The position numbers and the translations under genes are program-made. 64,000 nt of DNA from JADLHS01 sp964553795. Lineage in GTDB: Bacteria; Verrucomicrobiota; Verrucomicrobiia; Limisphaerales; JADLHS01. The notes under the pieces were generated by a model, which was not told the origin of the DNA, did not search any database, and saw only the letters and a list, made by a program, of their open reading frames with translations. Location of the stretch: positions 1-64,000 of the forward strand of contig CAZKMR010000005.1 in the NCBI GenBank assembly GCA_964553795.1, given 5' to 3'. Of this stretch, positions 15,434-24,407 are shown one piece after another (within the stretch, counting starts at the first letter, position 1; each line of letters begins with the position of its first letter).

Positions 15434-17832
15434 TTGATCGGTTGGAACATTTCTTTCGCCGCCAGCGGCGCCGGCTGAGCCGCAGCGAATGGGCCATTCC
15501 GCTGTTGGGTTTGCCGGTTTCCGAAGGCACGAGCACGGAGCCGGGATTGGTGTTGATCCAGATTGACGGTTTGTCGCGCGGGCAGATGGAACGCGCGATG
15601 GAGCGCGGGCGACTGCCGTTCCTCCAATCGCTATTGCAACGTGAACATTACGAAACGCGCACGTTTTATCCCGGCCTGCCCACGAGCACCCCGGCGGTCC
15701 AGGCGGAATTGTATTACGGCGTGCGCGGCGCCGTGCCGGCGTTCAGTTATTTTGAACGCGCCACCCATCGCGTGTTCACGATGTTCACGCCGGATTACGC
15801 CAAGGAAGTCGAGACGCGATTGCGCGAACACGGACCGGGACTGCTGCAAGGCGGCAGTTCGTGGTCGAACATTTACACCGGCGGCGCCGCCGATGAAGAA
15901 ACGCACTTTTGCGCCGCGGCGCTCAGCGCGCGGGATTTGTTCCGCTCGCGTCCCCTGCTCCGGCTGGTGACGTTCCCGTTGTTTCATTTTCCCTCGCTGG
16001 TGCGAATCCTGGCCTTACTGGTGGTGGAGTTGTTCCTCGCGGGCTGGGATTTGATTCACGGTCTGGCCCGGGGCGAAAATCTGACGGAAGAACTCACGGC
16101 CCTTTCCAAGCGAGTGTTCATTTGCATCGGTCTGCGCGAGTTGCTGACTATCGGCACAAAAATCGATACCGCGCGCGGACTGCCCATTATTCATGTGAAC
16201 CTGCTCGGTTACGACGAACAGGCGCATCGGCGCGGGCCGTCGTCGGCCTTCGCGCACTGGAGTCTGCTGGGCATCGATCGCGCCATCAAAAACATCTATC
16301 GCGCCGCGCACCGGTCGGCCCGGCGCGATTATCAGGTCTGGATTTTCTCCGATCACGGTCAGGAGGCGACGCAGATATTTTCCGAACTGCAACCCGCCGG
16401 ACTCGAAGGCGTGATTCGGGCGGCGTTGGAGGGAACGGCCCAACCGTCCGCCGCACCGCCACGATCCGGCGCGCGCCCGGCGCATGCGCGCCTGACCGGC
16501 GAACGCAGCCCGGGCCGCGGCTTCGCCGAATGGTTGCGCACGGAAATCCTGGCGCGCTTCGAGGATAGTCCGTTTACCGTCGCGGCGTTTGGGCCGGTGG
16601 GCCACGTGTATTTCAAGGCGCCATTGAGCGCCGCACGGAAACGCGAAGTCGCGCAGCGCCTGATTCGCGCCGGCGGCGTGCCCAGCGTGCTGTTGTGCGA
16701 CGACGACAAATCTCCGGAATGGTGGTCGGCCGCGGGCAGCATCGCGTTAACGCCGGAGTTGACCAAGGAGTGGCCGCATCCCGAAGCGATGCGAACCGAA
16801 TTGGTGGAGGATTTGAAACGCTTGAGCGCCCACGAATGCGCGGGCGATCTAATCCTGCTCGGCTGGGCGCCGGACGCGCGCCCGTTGAGTTTTGCCAACG
16901 AACGCGGCGCGCATGCCGGGCCCGGCACGGAGGAGACGCAGGGATTCATTCTGTTACCCGAGCAAACGCACTTGCCCGCGGCGGCGAAGGAATTTTTGCG
17001 GCCCGCGGATTTGCGCGCGGCTATTTTGCATTTCCTCGGACGGGAAGCGTTACCCACACGCCCCCGCCGCCCGCGCGGCGCCGTGCGGCAATTGCGCGTG
17101 ATGACTTACAACGTGCACAGTTGTCTCGGTATGGATGGCCGGATTTCGCCGCGCCGGATTGCCGGCGTGATCCGGCGTTATCATCCGGACGTGGTGGCGT
17201 TGCAGGAACTGGATCTCGGGCGCGTCCGTTCGCAACGGTTCGACCAGCCGAAACTCATCGCGGAAGAGCTGGGCATGCATTTGGCGTTTTGTCCCACCGT
17301 GATTGATCAGGGCGAACAATACGGTCACGCGTTGCTGAGTCATTTCCCGCTCGAAGTGGTCCGCACGGACATCCTGCGCAGCGGCCGGCAACGCGCCCAC
17401 ATCGAACCGCGCGGCGCGTTGTGGGTGCGGCTCGAAGTGGACGGCATCCAACTCAATCTGATGAACACGCACTTTGGCTTGCGGCGCAGCGAACGCCTCG
17501 CGCAGGCAGAAGATTTATTGGATCGCGACTGGATTGGCGGGCTGAGCGAGGCCGAGCCGTTGATTCTGTGCGGCGATTTCAACATGTTCCCGCGGAGCGC
17601 GCCGTATCGGGCGTTGAGCCGGCGGTTGCGCGATGTGCAGGGCGGCGCGCTGGAATTCACGCCACTCAACACCTTCAGCACGCTGCATCCCATGGTGCGA
17701 ATCGATCACATCTTCGTTTCGCGCCACTTCACCCCCACCCAAATTCGCGTGCCGCGCAATCATCTCACGCGCGTGGCTTCGGATCATCTGCCGCTGCTGG
17801 CGGACCTGACCTTTCAGGAAGTGGTCGCTTGA
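15430..17832 (+). CDS. Fusion protein: type I phosphodiesterase/alkaline-phosphatase-like domain plus EEP domain
   Basis: The 800-aa protein joins two metal-dependent phosphoesterase folds. Residues about 35-540 are alkaline-phosphatase superfamily: VLIQIDGLSRGQME (metal Asp), PGLPTSTPAVQAELYYGVRG (likely Thr nucleophile), HVNLLGYDEQAHRRGP (Asp and His ligands) and IFSDHGQEAT (SDHG ligands). Two hydrophobic stretches near residues 177-215 could be membrane segments. Residues about 555-798 are an endonuclease/exonuclease/phosphatase domain with MTYNVHS, ALQELDLGR, MNTHFGL, LCGDFNMFP, RIDHIF and SDHLPLL, all the expected Asn, Glu, His and Asp. EEP proteins cleave phosphodiesters of nucleic acids or lipids. 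The ATG at 15430 overlaps the GT4 stop, so a lipid or glycolipid substrate is inferred. Confidence 0.85.
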   Translation: MIDRLEHFFRRQRRRLSRSEWAIPLLGLPVSEGTSTEPGLVLIQIDGLSRGQMERAMERGRLPFLQSLLQREHYETRTFYPGLPTSTPAVQAELYYGVRGAVPAFSYFERATHRVFTMFTPDYAKEVETRLREHGPGLLQGGSSWSNIYTGGAADEETHFCAAALSARDLFRSRPLLRLVTFPLFHFPSLVRILALLVVELFLAGWDLIHGLARGENLTEELTALSKRVFICIGLRELLTIGTKIDTARGLPIIHVNLLGYDEQAHRRGPSSAFAHWSLLGIDRAIKNIYRAAHRSARRDYQVWIFSDHGQEATQIFSELQPAGLEGVIRAALEGTAQPSAAPPRSGARPAHARLTGERSPGRGFAEWLRTEILARFEDSPFTVAAFGPVGHVYFKAPLSAARKREVAQRLIRAGGVPSVLLCDDDKSPEWWSAAGSIALTPELTKEWPHPEAMRTELVEDLKRLSAHECAGDLILLGWAPDARPLSFANERGAHAGPGTEETQGFILLPEQTHLPAAAKEFLRPADLRAAILHFLGREALPTRPRRPRGAVRQLRVMTYNVHSCLGMDGRISPRRIAGVIRRYHPDVVALQELDLGRVRSQRFDQPKLIAEELGMHLAFCPTVIDQGEQYGHALLSHFPLEVVRTDILRSGRQRAHIEPRGALWVRLEVDGIQLNLMNTHFGLRRSERLAQAEDLLDRDWIGGLSEAEPLILCGDFNMFPRSAPYRALSRRLRDVQGGALEFTPLNTFSTLHPMVRIDHIFVSRHFTPTQIRVPRNHLTRVASDHLPLLADLTFQEVVA

Positions 17833-18506
17833 GACCGTGGTTCTGCGCCGGCCTCGGTCGCGGTGCGCGTCCGGCGTTTCATCCGGCGGAACAGCCGATG
17901 GCTCAAGCCCAGCAACACCACTGCATACCCGCAGAGGAAGACAATTTTCGGCCCGGTCATCGCGCCGGTAAAATCGCCGAACACAATCGCCAGCGACGCG
18001 TGGACCAAATGCGCCGGCAATAGCGTCCAGAAGTACGGTCGCCCGGGAATGTTGGCGAGGACGAGCAGATAATTTTTCAGCGTGTACGAAGCGCCCGGCA
18101 CCAGTGCGATGAACAGACAGACGGAGACATATTCGCCGCGCGGGACTTCCGGTTGCTGGCGGCCGAATTTGCGCAACAACGCCTTCAATGGCCGTTTCAA
18201 CCAACTGTGGGCGATCCACCAGGATGCCAGCAGATGAAAGGCAATCGCCCCGGCGGTGACCACCATGCCCCAGCCCGGACCGAACTTTGCGCCGGTGGCC
18301 ACGAACAACGCGCTGACCGGCACGCCAAACAACGGGAGCACCGCCAGCAACGCGAACACCAGGAAACCGTTCAGTTGTTGCACGTGATCGTGCAGCCATT
18401 TCACGTCGAATTTCCACAACACGAACGCCATCAACAACACTCCGCCGGCGGTGGTCAGCCAGAACCAGAATTCCGGTTTCGATCGGTTGCGTGCGTTGTC
18501 AGTCAT
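17814..18506 (-). CDS. VTT-domain (TVP38/DedA-like) inner-membrane protein
   Basis: The 230-aa protein has five or six hydrophobic segments and a SNARE-associated/VTT core. PLFGVPVSALFVATGAKFGP is the re-entrant loop region and SVCLFIALVPGASYTLKNYL the second conserved loop. DedA/VTT proteins act in lipid scrambling and membrane homeostasis, driven by ion gradients in some cases. The C-terminus is basic and hydrophilic. I chose the ATG at 18506 over one six codons upstream. Its 3' end overlaps the end of the phosphodiesterase-EEP gene by 19 bp in convergent orientation. Confidence 0.8.
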   Translation of the reverse strand: MTDNARNRSKPEFWFWLTTAGGVLLMAFVLWKFDVKWLHDHVQQLNGFLVFALLAVLPLFGVPVSALFVATGAKFGPGWGMVVTAGAIAFHLLASWWIAHSWLKRPLKALLRKFGRQQPEVPRGEYVSVCLFIALVPGASYTLKNYLLVLANIPGRPYFWTLLPAHLVHASLAIVFGDFTGAMTGPKIVFLCGYAVVLLGLSHRLFRRMKRRTRTATEAGAEPRSQATTS

Positions 18507-18627
18507 AACCCAGCCGCGCCGCAAGAAAGAGAGTTCATCGGTCGCCGCGTCAGCGCAAGGTCCCTCGTGCGGGCGATTCTTGCAACTGGTCGGGCGTCGT
18601 CCCGGTTTTGTTTCGAGTTGCGCGGGC

Positions 18628-19182
18628 TTAGCGCCGGATGATCACGCCGCACGCAACCCGCGCGCCGGCGTCCCCACTCGGTTGTGAGGTCAAATCATCC
18701 TTGCCCGCGTGCACCACCACCGCGCGACCAATGATGGAATTCGTGCCCTCGAGTTGCAGCAACGGGAACACGGTATCCAGACTGGCCTGACCATAAGCAT
18801 TGGCGGTGATATTTCCGAGGTCGCCGACGTGGTGCTGTGCCGCCGTTGGCGCCCCGTGCGGTTCGTTCATCGGATTGAAATGACCGCCGGCCGAGGTCGC
18901 ATCGGGAGCGGAACAATCCCCGGTTTCATGAATGTGAAAGCCATGCTCACCGGGTGACAATCCGGTCAGGCTGGCCACCACCCGCACGCGCCCGGGCGCG
19001 GTTTGCGTAAAAGAAACCGTGCCTTTCACTTCGTTGCCTTGGGTGGGATTGAGTTCGGCGATGGCTTCGATGACGTCCATGTCCGCCACGGGGGTTGGCT
19101 GTTGCTTACAGCCCGAAAGAGTTGTCGCCACCACGAGTCCGGCGGCCAGGGTCAAATGAGTAATAAGCGTGTTTGTTTTCAT
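18628..19182 (-). CDS. sodC: Copper-zinc superoxide dismutase, lipoprotein
   Basis: The 184-aa protein has a lipoprotein signal peptide (MKTNTL, hydrophobic core, TLSGC lipobox) and a complete Cu-Zn SOD domain. Metal ligands are visible: HGFHIHETGDC (copper His pair and one disulfide Cys), GGHFNP (bridging His), HHVGDLGN (zinc His and Asp) and VVVHAGKDD (copper His); GARVACGVI holds the second Cys. It dismutates superoxide in the periplasm while anchored to a membrane. The start at 19182 gives a classical signal peptide; a longer frame upstream adds nothing sensible. Confidence 0.95.
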   Translation of the reverse strand: MKTNTLITHLTLAAGLVVATTLSGCKQQPTPVADMDVIEAIAELNPTQGNEVKGTVSFTQTAPGRVRVVASLTGLSPGEHGFHIHETGDCSAPDATSAGGHFNPMNEPHGAPTAAQHHVGDLGNITANAYGQASLDTVFPLLQLEGTNSIIGRAVVVHAGKDDLTSQPSGDAGARVACGVIIRR

Positions 19183-19341
19183 AATGCTTGCAAGCGGAGT
19201 GCTGAAGTCAGTGGCCTGCGCCACGGCTCCAGGTTCGCGAACATCCACAAGATTCCGCCGCGCTTCAACCCAACCTCGCCCTGAACTTGGCTTGAGAAAG
19301 AAACCGTGGGCTGATGAGAATTCACCTGACCGCCGCCCGGC

Positions 19342-20148
19342 TCACGGTTTCCGGCCCACCACCACCAACGCCCGCGAATGATTCTGCAACGGCGCTTCGT
19401 GATAATCGCCCCACACCGATTCGACGTGAAACCCGCTGCTCCGGAACAACAGTTCCAGTTCCCGCGGAAAATACACGTGATGTTCGTAGTCGCTGAGAAA
19501 GCGTTCCGGCTGAGCGCCATCCTGAAAGGCGTCGTAAAGATACCGCACCGTGGCGCATTGTTCCCCGGCGCGATAGGTCACGGCGCGATAACGCACGAGT
19601 CGTTTCTCGCCATGTTCGTTGGGCCGCGCCGTATCGTTATCAATCTGCAACGTGGCCCGCCGCGGAATCTGGAGCGACTCGGCCAGCACGGCGAATTCCG
19701 GCGTGGGCACATCCGCGATGAACCGTCCGCCCGCGTTGAGATTGATCCACGCCATGCGCCAGGCCGCCAGTTGGTCGTCCAACGACAGCAAATGACACAG
19801 CGTCCCGCAGGGCGCGATAATCAGATCGCAGCGCGGCTCCGCGCGATACGACCGCAAATCTCCTTGCACCCAACGCAGTCGGGTCGCCGCCGCGGGTTCG
19901 AGCGCGGCGGCTTTCTGCCGGGCCGCCGCCAGCATTTCCGGCACGCAATCCAACCCCACGATCTCTTCCGTCCCGGCCGCCGTCCGCGCCGCCAAGGGAA
20001 TGGTGACGCGCCCCGTGCCGCAACCCAGTTCCAACATCCGCTGCGGCTGCCAGCGCTGGACCAGGTTCACGTACAGATCGATGTCCGCCTCGCGCGTGGC
20101 GTGTTCCAAATCGTATTCCTGCGGCAGATGATAAATCGGTTCGTCCAT
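19342..20148 (-). CDS. Class I SAM-dependent methyltransferase
   Basis: The 268-aa protein carries motif I MLELGCGTGRVTIPLA, motif II acidic loop VGLDCVPEMLAAARQKA, RWVQGDLRSY, and the motif IV-like DLIIAPCGTLCHL. A C-terminal beta region (LSDYEHHVYFPRELELLFRS) is typical of small-molecule methyltransferases in this group. The substrate is unknown. The ATG at 20148 is preferred; an in-frame GTG at 20187 overlaps the stop of the small upstream ORF in a GTGA and would add 13 residues, so coupled translation from it remains possible. Confidence 0.85.
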   Translation of the reverse strand: MDEPIYHLPQEYDLEHATREADIDLYVNLVQRWQPQRMLELGCGTGRVTIPLAARTAAGTEEIVGLDCVPEMLAAARQKAAALEPAAATRLRWVQGDLRSYRAEPRCDLIIAPCGTLCHLLSLDDQLAAWRMAWINLNAGGRFIADVPTPEFAVLAESLQIPRRATLQIDNDTARPNEHGEKRLVRYRAVTYRAGEQCATVRYLYDAFQDGAQPERFLSDYEHHVYFPRELELLFRSSGFHVESVWGDYHEAPLQNHSRALVVVGRKP

Positions 20149-20183
20149 GATTAATCCAACCGCTCGCGCAGGGTCCGAGCGTT

Positions 20184-20342
20184 TCACTTGGGATTGATGC
20201 GCACATCCGGGCCGGGCGTGGTGCTGGGCGCGATGGTCACCCGGACGCGCGGCGGGCGCGGCCGCTTGAGGCGTTTGACCGCTTTGGGCTGGCGCGTTTT
20301 CCCGCGTTTCCGGGACGCGGGCGACGGCGTTTTGTTCTTCAT
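20184..20342 (-). CDS. Small basic protein of 52 residues
   Basis: A short frame with an ATG at 20342 encodes 52 aa rich in Lys, Arg and Pro (SRKRGKTRQPKAVKRLKRPR, then PPRVRVTIAPSTTPGPDV). GAGGAAA lies about 15 bp upstream, a little far for a ribosome-binding site. The stop overlaps a possible GTG start of the methyltransferase gene (GTGA). Composition suggests nucleic-acid or ribosome binding, but I recognise no family; it could also be a chance frame in GC-rich DNA. Confidence 0.42.
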   Translation of the reverse strand: MKNKTPSPASRKRGKTRQPKAVKRLKRPRPPRVRVTIAPSTTPGPDVRINPK

Positions 20343-20367
20343 GCTCGGCAATCGCGTTTCCTCGTGA

Positions 20368-20399
20368 GTTTCGCGCGGGCCGGTTCGCCCGCGGGAAAC
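20368..20399 (-). terminator. Hairpin after the pterin dehydratase gene
   Basis: A 13-bp stem with one mismatch (20368-20380 against 20387-20399) and a 6-nt loop begins 4 bp after the phhB stop on the minus strand. GC-rich arms make it stable. It lacks a clear U-run, so factor-independent termination is probable rather than certain. Confidence 0.5.
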
Positions 20400-20403
20400 C
20401 GGG

Positions 20404-20751
20404 TCAGCGTTTTTGATCCACTTTGGCGGCGAGGATGAAATCGTTTTCGCTCAAACCGTCGATGTTGTGCGTCCAGACTTTGAGCCCGACTTTACCCCAG
20501 GTGAGGTAAATGTCCGGGTGATGCTGCTCCTGTTCGGCGACTTCACCCACGCGATTTGTGAACTCTAGCGCCTGGCGAAAATCGTCGAACTTGTAGTCGC
20601 GTTCGAGATGATGTTCAGCCACGACTTTCCAGTCTGATTCCAGTTTCTGCCGGAACTCTTGCAGACGCTCGCCTTTCAAGGGCGGCGTGTCTTCACCGCA
20701 AGGTTGACAGGCTTTGGCGGCAAGATCGGTGGTTGCGGAATTCGTGCTCAT
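20404..20751 (-). CDS. phhB: 4a-hydroxytetrahydrobiopterin dehydratase (pterin-4a-carbinolamine dehydratase)
   Basis: The 115-aa protein contains the family signature EQEQHHPDIYLTWGKVGLKV followed by WTHNIDGLSENDF, with the catalytic His pair and Trp/Asp. The enzyme dehydrates 4a-hydroxytetrahydropterin to recycle the cofactor of aromatic amino acid hydroxylases, and stand-alone copies can also serve molybdopterin metabolism. The N-terminal 30 residues include a Cys pair (KACQPCGED) common in bacterial members. The start at 20751 gives the usual length. No phenylalanine hydroxylase gene is in the window. It is divergent from the sensor kinase gene. Confidence 0.92.
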   Translation of the reverse strand: MSTNSATTDLAAKACQPCGEDTPPLKGERLQEFRQKLESDWKVVAEHHLERDYKFDDFRQALEFTNRVGEVAEQEQHHPDIYLTWGKVGLKVWTHNIDGLSENDFILAAKVDQKR

Positions 20752-21015
20752 GATTTTCACACTACGACCGCGCTCCGAACGCGTCAAAAGTCCGCGGTCG
20801 GAAATCCTTCTGAAATGCCCTCAGAGAAATGCTGAGGCCAAAAGGGTTGCTTACCCGGAGGGTCGCGTTAGTCTGAATTCGTTCTGACAGCCATTTTTTG
20901 CACCGGCACTCGAAAAGTTCGGCCCAAGGGAAGGTGCGTGGGGTGGACAAAAAGCGACGCTTTTCTGTCGCTTGCCAAAGTTGAACCAACCGACTCGTGC
21001 TAGTTCTAAGAAGAC
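20752..21015. promoter_or_regulatory. Divergent intergenic region with hairpin near the kinase start
   Basis: This 264-bp gap separates phhB from the histidine kinase. A perfect 7-bp stem (AAGCGAC at 20952-20958 with GTCGCTT at 20967-20973, 8-nt loop) sits 43 bp upstream of the kinase GTG, and a 6-bp stem (CCTCAG/CTGAGG) lies near 20819-20837. These could be operator or leader structures; no transcription factor can be named. Confidence 0.35.
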
Positions 21016-23451
21016 GTGAAAGCTGCGCGCACCAAATCAACCAGCCGACGGCGGGTCGCCCAAAAGAAAACTGGCGCCAAGACCGGGCGACGCGGCGCAT
21101 CGCCGCATCAGCGAGATTTGTTGCTCGCGGACCTGGTTGCAGAACGCACCACCATGCGCCAAGCGCAGCGGGAATTGGAAGCCTCGCGCGACCATTATTT
21201 CCAGCTTTACGATTTTGCTCCGGTCGGCTTCATGACCTTGGACCACGCGGGAATCATTCGCGACATCAACGCGACTGGCAGCAAAATCCTGGGGCGTCAT
21301 CAAGCGGACCTGCTTCAGTCACGACTGCTTGAATTCATCGTCCCAGTTGACCATCGCAAATATCAAAGCCATCTGCAGGTGGCGCTGCAACGTAAGGATT
21401 GCATCACCGTGTTGCGCATCGCCGCCCGGAATGGCGCGCCGCCGACCTGGATTGAATTGATCAGTCTGGTGAGTTGGCCGGAGACGGAAGCCCAGCCCGC
21501 GTTCAAGTGCGCGTTTGCCGACATTACGGCGCGCAAACAGGCCGAAGATGTGTTGCGCGAAAGCGAAGCCCGGTTTCGCCACCTGGCCGATACCGCGCCG
21601 GTCATGATCTGGATAGCCGAACCCGACCTGCATTGCACCTACTTCAATCGTCCGTGGCTGGAGTTCACCGGGCGAACGTTGGAAGAGGAATCAGGTCACG
21701 GCTGGGCCGAAGGCGTGCATGCGGATGATCGCAAGCGATGTTGGCAGCGCTATACCGAGGCGTTCCGGGCACGCCAGGAATTCCGCCTCGAATACCGCCT
21801 GCGCCGGCACGACGGCCAATACCGCTGGGTCATGGACCACGGGGTGCCCCGCTTTACGCCCACCGGCGAATTCCTCGGCTTCATCGGCGCGTGCAGTGAC
21901 ATTCACGAACGGCGCGAAATGGAAGAAGCGTTGACGCAGGCACGCGCCGAGTTGGAAACGCGCGTGGCCGAACGCACCCGCCAGTTGACCCGCGCCAACG
22001 CCGAATTGCGCAGCGAAGCCGTGGCGCGCAAACAGTTGGTCGAGGCCTTGCGCGAAAGCGAAGAGTCGCTGCGCTTGATGCTCGAAGGCACGCGCGATTA
22101 CGCCACCTTCATGCTTGATCCCAAGGGGCGCGTGGCCAACTGGAACGCCGCCGCCGAGCAAATCAACGGATATCGCACCACGGAAATACTCGGCAAACCC
22201 TTCTCCTGTTTCTTTACGCGGACGGATGTGCAGCGCGGGCGCCCCCGCAAATTGCTGCAAACCGCCCGCACTAAGGGTCGCGTGGAAGACGAGAGCTGGC
22301 GGGTGCACAAGGATGGAACCCGCTACTGGGCCGGCGTCATTATTACCGCTTTGCACGATGACGCAGGCCGGCTGCGCGGTTACCTGACCGTGACGCAGGA
22401 CATCACGCAACGCAAAGAGGCGGAGGAAGCGCTGCGCCAGAACGAACGCAAACTGGCGGATTTTTTCGATCATTCACCCTTCGGCCTGCTCTGGGTGGGC
22501 CCGCAAGGCCGGGTGCGCCGCATCAATCGCGCCGGCCTGGAATTGTTTGGCTGCAAACAGACCGCCTGCTTGAACCGGCCCGTAAAAGAATTTATTGCCG
22601 ACGCCAAGCTCGCCAGCGACCTCGTCAAACGCCTGAGCCGGCGCGAGGTCATCCAAAATCTGCGCGTCCAATTGCAACGGGCTGACGGAACGGTGCGCCA
22701 TGTCCTGGTGGACGCAAACGGGTTGTGGGAGCACGGGCGATTGGTTTATTCCCGCTGGTTCTTGCGGGACATCACCCGCCGCGTGGAACTGGAGCGCGAA
22801 GTGTTGGTCATTGCGGAACGCGAGCGGCAACGCATTGGCCGCGAGTTGCATGATGATTTGTGCCAGCAACTGACGGGCATCGAATTTCTCAGCCAGACCC
22901 TGGCCCGCCAACTGAGCGAACAATCACCCCGAAACGCCCGCAGCGCCCGGGAAATTGCCCGCATGCTCCGCCAGGCCCTCACGCACACGCACGAGCTGGC
23001 GCATGGGCTGTCGCCGGCCGAGTTGGAAACCGATGGCTTGATCACCGCCTTGCAGGAACTCGCGCGCCGCACCGGAAAATTATTCCAGATCACCTGTCGA
23101 TTCCGGTGTCGCGCGACGCCCGGCTTGAACCACGATCCGGCCCTGGGGATTCATCTCTATCGCATCACCCAGGAAGCCGTGAGCAACGCCATCAAACACG
23201 GCAAAGCCCAGCGCGTGGACATCGGGCTGACGCGGAACAAACACCGGCTCGTGCTGGCGGTGCGCGATAATGGGTGCGGCCTGCCGGCCAAGGCGCCCCG
23301 GCGCAAAGGCATGGGGTTGCGCGTCATGCAATATCGCGCCGGCGTCATCAGCGGCACGCTCGTGCTCCAACGCAATTCCACCGGCGGCACAACCGTGGTA
23401 TGTTCCGTGAGCGACGCCTTCATCAAACCGAAAACCAAAATACTTTTATGA
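21016..23451 (+). CDS. Sensor histidine kinase with four PAS domains (NarL/DegS-type HisKA_3)
   Basis: The 811-aa protein has no transmembrane segment, so it is a cytoplasmic sensor. It has a basic N-terminus, PAS1 (about 60-180), PAS2 with PAC (about 185-300, ending GFIGACSDIHERREMEEAL), a coiled coil (about 300-350), PAS3 (about 355-475) and PAS4 (about 480-600). The HisKA_3 domain ERQRIGRELHDDLCQQLTGI holds the phosphoacceptor His near residue 610. The HATPase domain shows ITQEAVSNAIKHGKA (N box), VRDNGCGLP (G1) and KGMGLRVMQYRA (G2). Start is GTG at 21016. The stop overlaps the response-regulator ATG (ATGA), so the two form one coupled two-component system. The signal is unknown; PAS pockets could bind haem, flavin or small ligands. 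Confidence 0.92.
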   Translation: MKAARTKSTSRRRVAQKKTGAKTGRRGASPHQRDLLLADLVAERTTMRQAQRELEASRDHYFQLYDFAPVGFMTLDHAGIIRDINATGSKILGRHQADLLQSRLLEFIVPVDHRKYQSHLQVALQRKDCITVLRIAARNGAPPTWIELISLVSWPETEAQPAFKCAFADITARKQAEDVLRESEARFRHLADTAPVMIWIAEPDLHCTYFNRPWLEFTGRTLEEESGHGWAEGVHADDRKRCWQRYTEAFRARQEFRLEYRLRRHDGQYRWVMDHGVPRFTPTGEFLGFIGACSDIHERREMEEALTQARAELETRVAERTRQLTRANAELRSEAVARKQLVEALRESEESLRLMLEGTRDYATFMLDPKGRVANWNAAAEQINGYRTTEILGKPFSCFFTRTDVQRGRPRKLLQTARTKGRVEDESWRVHKDGTRYWAGVIITALHDDAGRLRGYLTVTQDITQRKEAEEALRQNERKLADFFDHSPFGLLWVGPQGRVRRINRAGLELFGCKQTACLNRPVKEFIADAKLASDLVKRLSRREVIQNLRVQLQRADGTVRHVLVDANGLWEHGRLVYSRWFLRDITRRVELEREVLVIAERERQRIGRELHDDLCQQLTGIEFLSQTLARQLSEQSPRNARSAREIARMLRQALTHTHELAHGLSPAELETDGLITALQELARRTGKLFQITCRFRCRATPGLNHDPALGIHLYRITQEAVSNAIKHGKAQRVDIGLTRNKHRLVLAVRDNGCGLPAKAPRRKGMGLRVMQYRAGVISGTLVLQRNSTGGTTVVCSVSDAFIKPKTKILL

Positions 23452-24134
23452 AAGCTACCAATCCACAGGCGACCACTTTATCCAAACGCCAGGTGTTCAT
23501 CGTTGATGATCATCCCATCACCCGGCGCGGTTTGACGCAGTTGATCAACAACGAGGCAGACCTCGCCGTATGCGGCGAAGCCGACAACGCCATCGTGGCG
23601 CTCGACATCATCAAAAAACTCAAGCCCGACATCGTGCTCGTGGACATCACCCTGCCGCGGCGCAGCGGGTTGATGTTGGTCAAAGACATCCGGCTCTGGA
23701 CGCCTTCGGTGTACGTGCTCGCCCTGTCCATGCACGACGAAAGTTTGTATGCCGAACGCGTGCTGCGCGCCGGCGGGCACGGCTACATCATGAAGAACGA
23801 AGGCGGCGACAAATTGCTCCAGGCCATTCGGCGCGTGCTCGACGGCACGACCTATGTCAGCGAGGGCGTGTCGCGAAAAATTGTGGAAGCCTTTGCCGGT
23901 CGGAAAAAAGAAGGCGAAGGCAGCGCCGTGGGCCAGTTGACCGATCGCGAATTCGAAGTGTTCCAATTGCTCGGCCAGGGCCTGCCCACCGCCGAGATTG
24001 GCAAACGGCTCCACTTGAGTCCCAAGACCGTGGACTCGCATCGCCTGCACATCAAAGAGAAACTCCAGTTGCACAGCCTGCCGGAATTGATGCGTTACGC
24101 GGTGCGTTGGGCCGCCACCGAAGAAATGATCTGA
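23448..24134 (+). CDS. NarL/FixJ-family response regulator
   Basis: The 228-aa protein has a receiver domain (residues about 14-130: acidic pair VDDH, phosphoacceptor Asp66 in IVLVDITLP, the ALSMHDE switch, and the conserved Lys in YIMKNE). A LuxR-type helix-turn-helix follows (about 160-215: LTDREFEVFQLLGQGLPTAE, then IGKRLHLSPKTVDSHRLHIK). It is the partner of the overlapping PAS kinase upstream and acts as a DNA-binding transcription factor once phosphorylated. Targets cannot be read here. The ATG at 23448 overlaps the kinase stop. Confidence 0.93.
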   Translation: MKATNPQATTLSKRQVFIVDDHPITRRGLTQLINNEADLAVCGEADNAIVALDIIKKLKPDIVLVDITLPRRSGLMLVKDIRLWTPSVYVLALSMHDESLYAERVLRAGGHGYIMKNEGGDKLLQAIRRVLDGTTYVSEGVSRKIVEAFAGRKKEGEGSAVGQLTDREFEVFQLLGQGLPTAEIGKRLHLSPKTVDSHRLHIKEKLQLHSLPELMRYAVRWAATEEMI

Positions 24135-24144
24135 CGGCGCGAAG

Positions 24145-24161
24145 CCGCTCCCGCAGCGGCG
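24145..24161 (+). terminator. Probable terminator of the two-component operon
   Basis: A perfect 6-bp GC stem (GCCGCT/AGCGGC, 5-nt loop) lies 10 bp after the response-regulator stop, extendable with an interrupted AAG/CTT pairing. A T-rich stretch (CGTTTTCTTT) follows about 14 bp later. The rest of the 24135-24407 gap shows no coding frame. Confidence 0.45.
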
Positions 24162-24407
24162 CTTGATCCTGCCTCGTTTTCTTTGCGGGTAACGCCGTTT
24201 GGCGCCTCAACCTTCGCGCCAAAACAGAGGTATCCGCCCCGGCTGGACAGTGTGATGGCGGCGGTCAATTCCCCGCCATCACCCCCGCTGTTTGCTTCCA
24301 TTAATCGATTCGTCAGGGAAGCGCCGAGGTCCCCTGAGAAACTTACCGATATCGAATCAGCGGCGGTGCCGATAGTGAGGAAGTCCCCCATCGCCTAGGC
24401 TGCTCTC

